Source of the DNA: Asparagopsis taxiformis
Taxonomy: Eukaryota; Rhodophyta; Florideophyceae; Bonnemaisoniales; Bonnemaisoniaceae
DNA: 43,196 nt
Assembly: GCA_030407315.1 (NCBI GenBank)
Contig: JALQPE010002278.1
Location: 1-43,196, forward strand
Direction: 5' to 3'
Within the stretch, counting starts at the first letter, position 1. Each line of letters starts with the position of its first letter. The translations under genes and the position numbers were made by a program. The notes under the pieces were generated by a model. It worked only from the letters and a program-made list of their open reading frames with translations, did not search any database and was not told where the DNA came from. Positions 37,060-43,196 of this stretch are shown in pieces.

Positions 37060-37403
37060 GTTTAGAACCGCATACTTTTGTATTGAGGCGGTGGACGTGG
37101 TGCACAACGCGTTTATTGCACGCACCGATGTGCTGCGACGGCACGCGTGGCGGGAGGAATTACAGGTGAATGAACATATGACCTTTTTTCCTCGACGCGC
37201 GTAAGGCGCATCTCAAGGTCGGGTATTTGGCCAGCGTGTTTGTGCACCATCGGGCGCGCAAATATTCGAAATGCTACTTTTCGATCCGGTTCAGGGAGGA
37301 AAAGTTTCGTGCGCTGCTGGACTATGACGACCGCTTCGAATGGCACCTGGAGTGCGGCAAGTCGCTTCCGGACTGGGTGAGGAATCATATGCGAGAGATT
37401 TAA
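37060..37403 (+). pseudogene. Glycosyltransferase-like C-terminal relic
   Basis: Open without ATG: VDVVHNAFIARTDVLRRHAW, then NEHMTFF, a +1 shift in a T6 run (37183-37189 area), LDARKAHLKVGYLASVFVHH and LPDWVRNHMREI to TAA 37401-37403. The v.N-F-ART..L....W...EH..FF pattern resembles nucleotide-sugar transferases such as the B4GALNT group. It directly follows ALG12 on the same strand. No upstream catalytic part was found. Confidence 0.4.
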
Positions 37404-37457
37404 CGGTCGTGGAGCGCTACTTATTGTGACGGCTGGGCTGGGATGGAAGAGGCTAAC

Positions 37458-37496
37458 TAGAGCGTGTGTGTGTGTGTATAGTTAACACACACACAT
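37458..37496. repeat. GT/AC dinucleotide inverted repeat
   Basis: A (GT)n run, a short ATAGTTA-type spacer and an (AC)n run can fold into a hairpin. Confidence 0.6.
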
Positions 37497-37499
37497 TAT

Positions 37500-38760
37500 A
37501 ATGTAAAACAGAGTATAAATGTCGCGGCACGCTCGTCAATTCAGTCCGGTCGGTAGGACGGTGATGGGCTACTCGGAGGGCGATTACAGCGTGTGTGCTC
37601 GTGTATGACGGGACAGTGGGCGAGGTCGCTCTGCATGGATTCAGACGGTGTATTCCTCAATTGCATCCACCTTCCGACGCGCGGTCCATCTCCCGCGAGT
37701 GATGAATTGTGCGTGCAAGTGGATGGAATGCAACGTATCACGACGTAGAATCACGCGCGTGCTAGCGCGGGTACAAATCAAGCTATCGAGAGATCGAGGC
37801 GATGATCGCCTCGATATGATGTCGAGTCACGTCATTGGTGCGCAATCTCGCGGGTATAAAACACTCGCGATGCGTCGACGCATCGGATGCAACGCATGGC
37901 CATCGGCGAGTTGTGCGAGGCTCGGCTCAGATCGGCTCGGATCAGATGCGCTTCATCCGTGGGTCGCTCGCTCACGCGTCCGGTTTCTGTCCGTTGACGG
38001 CAATCGTGTGCAAGAGATCGCCTCTGGCCATGTTGGGCATACTTGTCGTCGACGGATCGAGAGCGGACCCGCGAGCGAGTGTCGTCGTGATGCAAGCGCT
38101 GATTTCACACAAGATGGTTGGCCGACAAGTGGCCACTTGCCCCGGGGTATGTCGCGACTTGTCGTGAGACGACACGTCGTTGCATTGCAGGGCGACGAAT
38201 GGTATACGCACAAGTCTGACGCCATGGGAGCGTTGGATGTTGCGCACACGCGCGCGCACGGCACATCATCGACGCGGAAAGCGCGTACCGACCGGACCGT
38301 TTCCCAGTATGCCATGCCATCGCGTGGCGTGCTGCCGCACAGTCGTGTCGTCCCACATGTGGGACTCGAGAGACGTCGATTGCGTCATGCCGCCCGTTGC
38401 TGCGTGTAGATCACATCCATATGTCGTGTGCCTCTTGCGTCGCAACCGAGTGCACGCTCCCCCTGTGCGCCCGCTCCGGCGTCCGCTCGATGCGCCGCGC
38501 CGCACTGCTCCGCAGAGTCTGTGCGTCCGTATCACGTGACCGCCGCGCCCCAGCGTCCAGGAATAGCTGCCGTTGCTCGAGCCACCTGACGCGAGTCGCT
38601 GACTCGCATGATAAATATTGCACGTGTCGCGCTGCCTGCGCTGCGGCGCGTCGGACGGTGCGATGCGACGAGACGAGACGTGGTGTGGATGCATTTCGAA
38701 ATGATGGAGTTGTGCTTATTTTTGGTGCTAAATTCCATGCAATGAAGAAGAACCATGAGA
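37500..38760. other. CpG-rich stretch, no gene recognised
   Basis: Very rich in CG-containing words (GTCG, CGCG, ACGCATCG) compared with the AT-rich flanks. Long open frames exist on both strands (for example 37648-38409 plus), but none has recognisable motifs, and the simultaneous openness is what stop-poor GC-rich DNA gives. It includes ATCGAGGCGAT-G-ATCGCCTCGAT (37793-37815), a dyad with 11-bp arms. Confidence 0.5.
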
Positions 38761-39029
38761 ATATCGCCAAAAAAAATTGACTGGCACGCGCTTGAATTGT
38801 TGAATCCACTTGATGATCAACCAGAATTTGCGCTCAACATCAGCAGCTTAGTCCAGCGCTCGTGTTCCTTCCTTCCTTCCTCCACAATCTTATCACAATC
38901 ACCCCCTAAACTCACTCAACCGATATGCAATTCAAGTCAGCACGCTCCCGAGCGCACGACCGGGAACTCACAGACTCACGTGCCGATTCATACGGATCTG
39001 GCAGCAGTCATGCTCGTCACAGTACCACG

Positions 39030-39340
39030 AGTACATGGCATACCCAAAATAATACCGGGTATAGTTTTTCCATACCAAATGCCAGGTGCAGCACTGCCAT
39101 TGGCTACAGGCGGCCTGCCGACCGGCAGCCAATGGCAGTACTGCACCTGTACTTGGCATACCCAAAATAATACCGGGTATTATTTTACCATACCAAATGA
39201 CAGGTGCAGCACTGCCATTGGCTACAGGCGGCCTGCCGACCGGCAGCCAATAGCAGTACTGCACCTGTACTTGGCGTACCCAAAATAATACCGGGTATAG
39301 TCCATGGCTGTGTTGGAGCCTTTTTCAGGTGCAGTCTAGT
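39030..39340. repeat. 117-bp dyad satellite, three units
   Basis: Cores at 39046, 39164 and 39282 (period 118), nearly identical to the 33.9-34.9 kb array and in the same orientation. It ends with the same flank, CATGGCTGTGTTGGAGCC then AGTCTAGTAT. Confidence 0.85.
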
Positions 39341-39344
39341 ATTT

Positions 39345-40960
39345 GAGAAAAGTCGAAATTATTAAGCTTGGATGCATGACGGTCATTGGCAGTAGTATCC
39401 TGTTCATCTTCAAGTAAGATGCATTTTCGAAGAGAGCATTATGTTTTCCTGCATGGATACCATTCCATTTCATCTGGGATCGAAACTTTTACAGTATCCA
39501 GAAGGAAAGATGCATTTGTAGTTGGAGACTTGTCGACCTCCAACTCAATAATAGGAACAGTATAGTCCTCCGGGAGCCCATCATTTGCTATGGGTATGAT
39601 TACAATTCCTGGAGGATGTTCACCATTCATTATCTCTATCTCGCCCTCAATGAACCGACCAGTTTTAGAGTTGATTTCATAATAGCTGTAGACGGGAATA
39701 CTCTAGTTGATGTCGTCGACAAGCTTTCAGTCGATTTTGCGAATCTCAACATATCTTTTGATCCTGGATGGATCGATATGTAATGGACTATTGCGTGCCC
39801 ATAATGACATTACAATCCTCTGAATAGACTTTCAACTGGGTGAGAAAAGAGCTACCAATCCACTTTGGAAAATAATACGACCTATAAAGTACTCAAGATC
39901 CTTCCATTTCTATATTCCCTAACTATACCATTTTCTAGTGGAAGAAAAACACGACACGATTCTGGGTCCTCTGTCATAATAATTTTGGGAACTCTAACAG
40001 ACGGTGCTCATGAAGAGACTGTTTCATCTACAAATGCTGTTCTCGTGGGCTCCTCTGTATACAGGAAATCTGGAGGAATGAGTAACACTATCGTTCTGAT
40101 TCGAGAGTCTGAAGAGTAAGACTGTATCAACCACAGATATTCTTACTCCTGGACACTTGCGTCCCTCAAAGTAGAGAACTGCAGGAGAACTCTCAGCTGC
40201 CGGACAAAACCAATTTAAAGTATCGGACTCGTTCTCATTCACATGGAAACTGTTCAGGGCCCTCTCCCATATGGAACTCTCGAGCTAGTTCCCAGGAACA
40301 TCTTTTAGGAACCGCATACTTGAACCTCCCTGCCAGCATCTTCAGCGGACATACCATCTGCAGCGAGCTAGACAGAATTGGGAATGATGCTATTGTTGGA
40401 CAGAATAGTTCTCCTGTAGATGCACCTCGTCCTACCGTACACGATTTCGCCTCCCAGTAGAACGTTTGTCTATCTTTTCTAGATGGGTCTACACGACAGT
40501 TCAGAATTAGTCTACCTCGACTAAGTCGATGGTATCGATCAATGCATCATTCATATCTTTCTTGCCTGTTTCTTCCACCAGGGCGTGTCTACATTCTGTA
40601 CCAATGATTGACCTCCACTTGGCAAAATATTCCTCAAAATAATACCCGGTATTATTTTCACACTAATCTGCCAGGTGGAGCTACGGCATTGGATAGGATT
40701 GCACAGGCCCCGAAGCTATTACAGGCGTGCTCAATGACAGGGTAAAACTCTTAACCGTCGTAGATATGACGCTTTCTAGTCGCAGTGTGAGCGGAAAAAT
40801 AAGAACGATAGCTTTTGTTTCCAGTACACCAGGTATTTACGTAGCAATTCTTCCCCTCATGCCCTAGACAGGTTCATATCGAAAGGTTTCTATTTCTCCT
40901 CAGTCTGCCTCGTCGTAATTATTTTACTTCAGAGGTTATGAAACTTTACTTATCCGCTTC
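39345..40960. other. Unassigned; broken coding traces and a solo satellite core
   Basis: Short minus-strand frames (39439-39630 and 40024-40242) have protein-like composition (GIVIIPIANDGLPEDYTVPI), but I recognise no family. A solo satellite core, AAAATAATACC-C-GGTATTATTTT with flanking CAGGTGGAG, lies at 40635-40680. Otherwise nothing. Confidence 0.4.
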
Positions 40961-40965
40961 CATAA

Positions 40966-42517
40966 TCAATCCTCCTCATCAAGGAAAACTTCAACGTAGC
41001 TTTCATTCCCATCATCTTCATCTCCATGTGCACTATCCTCCTCAAAAGCTGTACTCCTCTGGTTGAAATGTAGTTCATCAAATTTCTCGTTAGTAATTGT
41101 CAGTACTTCTTCGCAGAGATGCTTCTTGCAGATTCGCTCACTCGGCAACATCGCCTTTCCTAATTGTTTGAGCTCGTCCTGTACACTTCCTTCGAAGGTA
41201 TTACCTGATTGTACCTTGAAAATTCCTAGAATCCCGGAAGCGATTGCATAGACAAATCTGAGTGAATTGCAGGAACGTCGCAGGAAAACCATTCTACTCG
41301 TACATTGAAGGAATGCAATTGCAGTGTTCAGGGATACCTCTAGGATATTGATTCTCCTTCGGATCATCCTTTGGCCATACATCCCGATATCTCGACTTCG
41401 TACTGAATGATGACAACCATCTCTTTCCGCTCAGTGATGAATTGTTTCAAGATCTCGGAATTCTTGTCATCCACAACTTTCCGTTCCTCAAGCCTTAGAT
41501 TTCCGTTGGTCACACGGGTATCGGGGATAACGTCCATATCTCGAATGATATCGTGAGTTGGAAACTCGAAAGTGATAGAGGCGTCCTTTTCCAACATTAG
41601 AGCGAACCCCAGTTCGACAAGGAATCGATTGCGCACCTGCTCTCTAGACTTGTTCAGGAACCGAGCACCTTTGTCTGCGCAACTTTGAAACAGCCAAAGA
41701 TATTTCACGCTTGCTCAATTGTCCACCATTTCCATCTGTTTTCCTCCGCTTCCTAGCCCCTCCGTCAATGCTTCCAGCAGGCTGGTTTCGGCCATCGCCA
41801 GTAGCACCATACACAACTTCTTCGATTATTTTGTCCGGAATGTACTTGTTCTCCTTCCAGATGTTGAACGCATTCGAATCGCGTCCAGAGCTCGAGCCTT
41901 CCATTGTACGGCCTGTACCCGACTTTTCCTTCTGAATATTCTCAGGAGAGACATCACCACTTGGAAACGAAGCTCGATGTTGTTCTTCCCGGTGCTGGAT
42001 TGGAACACATCTCTCTTGTCATTGCTCTGCTTCGCAAACATCATTGCAGAGAGCAACCGGCACCCGCGGAGGTCGTAGATTCCTTGGTTGGTGTAAATTG
42101 TCGCCCCAGCATCAATCTTGTCGACCAGCAAAGGTACCACAGTTCCAAATACTGCACACAGAAAATTGTAAAAAACGATAGTTCTGCTGACTGCGAGATG
42201 CGCAACCGGTCCCTCTCCTTGTCAGTCATCCCCTTCTTCGAATTGCCCTGACTCTGCTGTAATAAACCATCACAGATGTCTTTCACACCCTGCAGTTCCG
42301 TTACTATAAATTCGGCGCGACTCATCAGCTTTTCGATTTGCTGGCGATGGGAAGTTCGATCATCGTCGATTTCATCCATCCTCTCCCCAATACGACGAAC
42401 TTCCCCAGTCACTGTCCTGAATCCCTCTCGAATAATCCCTGCTAGGCAGTCATTTGGATTTTCCTCACGACGCTGAGATTCCATCTTCCGTCGAACTTCG
42501 CCTCCCGTTCCAATCAC
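40966..42517 (-). pseudogene. Unidentified coiled-coil gene, probably frameshifted
   Basis: Successive minus-strand frames look like one gene: 42517-42150 (charged helix with RRIGERMDEIDDDRTSHRQQ and IEKLMSRAEFIVTEL, likely coiled coil), 42140-41960 (VPLLVDKIDAGATIYTNQGI), 41930-41690 (NAFNIWKENKYIPDKIIEEV, then a basic RKRRK patch), 41690-41364 (LNKSREQVRNRFLVELGFAL) and 41382-40966 (ending in an acidic DEDDGNESYVEVFLDEED). Joins need one-base shifts near 41970 and 41680. I do not recognise it. The acidic C-terminus and basic patch would suit a nuclear protein. Confidence 0.45.
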
Positions 42518-42804
42518 AAAGTGTCACTCCAAGTGCTTTTTCTGCAACGAGAATGCTAGCAATAGTAACAAATAATGCTAACTACTCTACTCATATCCTC
42601 GGAAAACGACCGATTTTCTCCTACCTTTTCTGTAACGGTCATCTCCATGTGACCACGCATCCTCTATACTTCTCACTACTAGTAGCTTCAGAATAGTTTC
42701 CTCTCTTATCTACTTGAACTCATATGCAAACACATTTCACAATGACCTATCCTGTACAACTATTTCAATGTTGAGTCTCAGATATTACCAAACACCAATT
42801 ACTA

Positions 42805-43196
42805 TCAAGGCAGTACTTGCAGGCAGTACAATTCACTGCCGGAGCCAGTATATTTTACTGCCTGATTCTAATGCCAGGTCATTTGCCAGGGCTGTACTGT
42901 ACGGCAGTACATTCCATTGCAGAAATCATCAAAAATCACTGCATTGCACTACTGCCCTGTGGTACCAGCAAAAATTACTAGAATTGCTCGTACAGTACTG
43001 AATTCTGCTACATACCGTACTGCCAGGAAAATTTTGTATTTTACTGCCTGCGGCACTAGAACTGAAAATAATTAAAATAGTATATTTACTGCCTCAGGCA
43101 CTACATTGTTCAGGCAGTGATTTTTACTGCCTCAGGCAGTAAATTTACTCCATTTTTGATCTCAAACTCAGTAGTGTTCTAAATCGGAACATGCTT
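42805..43196. repeat. GGCAGTA/TACTGCC repeat array, right block
   Basis: Same word set as 28106-29300, including TACTGTACGGCAGTA and palindromic ACTGCCTCAGGCAGT (43126-43140). It runs off the window end. Confidence 0.75.

Noticed and set aside
37648..38409. 253-codon plus-strand frame in the CpG-rich stretch
   Set aside because: The opposite strand is equally open, and the translation is Arg/Cys/His-rich without motifs.
42150..42175. A 25-nt intron (GTTTTTTAC to GTGCAG) in the coiled-coil gene
   Set aside because: Shorter than known spliceosomal introns of most lineages and lacking a branch site. A frameshift is as likely.

Overview
This is a eukaryotic window. It has spliceosomal GT-AG introns of about 75-97 nt, long-terminal-repeat retrotransposons of the Ty1/copia class, and decayed copies of eukaryotic housekeeping genes (PWP2, ALG12, COG1-like, SHPRH-like). 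A fungus or another unicellular eukaryote with compact introns is likely; the sequence alone does not settle the lineage.

Layout. 1-5374 and 11885-about 12200 are the two halves of an old copia element (C1, minus strand). Its leader was split by a young, intact element of the same family (C2, plus strand, 5375-11879, target duplication GGTTG). 12200-17880 holds decayed host-type genes: on the minus strand an inositol-polyphosphate-kinase gene preceded by partial glycosyltransferase, trehalose-phosphate-synthase and starch-binding-like segments, and on the plus strand a PWP2 relic. 18223-24692 is a second young copy (C3, minus strand, target duplication CAACT), inserted in a transposase-like gene (25355-24698 and 18217-17885) and disabled by a 2-nt deletion in reverse transcriptase. 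26538-27836 is an intact unknown gene with a ParB-like DGxHR motif. From 28.1 kb to the end the window is rich in palindromes and satellites: GGCAGTA/TACTGCC arrays at 28.1-29.3 and 42.8-43.2 kb, a roughly 117-bp dyad satellite at three places plus a solo core, and between them relics of SHPRH, COG1, ALG12, a possible VMA22-type gene and an unidentified coiled-coil gene.

Main result. The copia family carries an accessory 140-residue protein with two U1-type C2H2 zinc fingers, encoded between the 5' LTR and gag-pol. Its coding exon has no ATG. In all three copies, including the diverged C1, a 96-97 nt intron with good splice sites would join a final A to an initial TG and so create the start codon at the exon junction. 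The sense strand of the leader, zinc-finger exon included, is free of ATG for about 1.45 kb in C2 (only one, inside the primer-binding site, precedes the gag-pol ATG), and C1 shows the same depletion over about 1.2 kb. The simplest reading is a splicing switch: unspliced RNA makes Gag-Pol from its first usable AUG, while spliced RNA acquires a new AUG and makes the zinc-finger protein. The same leader holds an antisense tRNA-like Pol III unit (A box, B box, T6) in all three copies, and a primer-binding site complementary to the anticodon half of initiator tRNA-Met.

Limits. No database search, alignment program or folding program was run. Gene names for relics rest on motif recognition. Several relics have single-base shifts in short homopolymers, so some breaks could be sequencing errors rather than decay.
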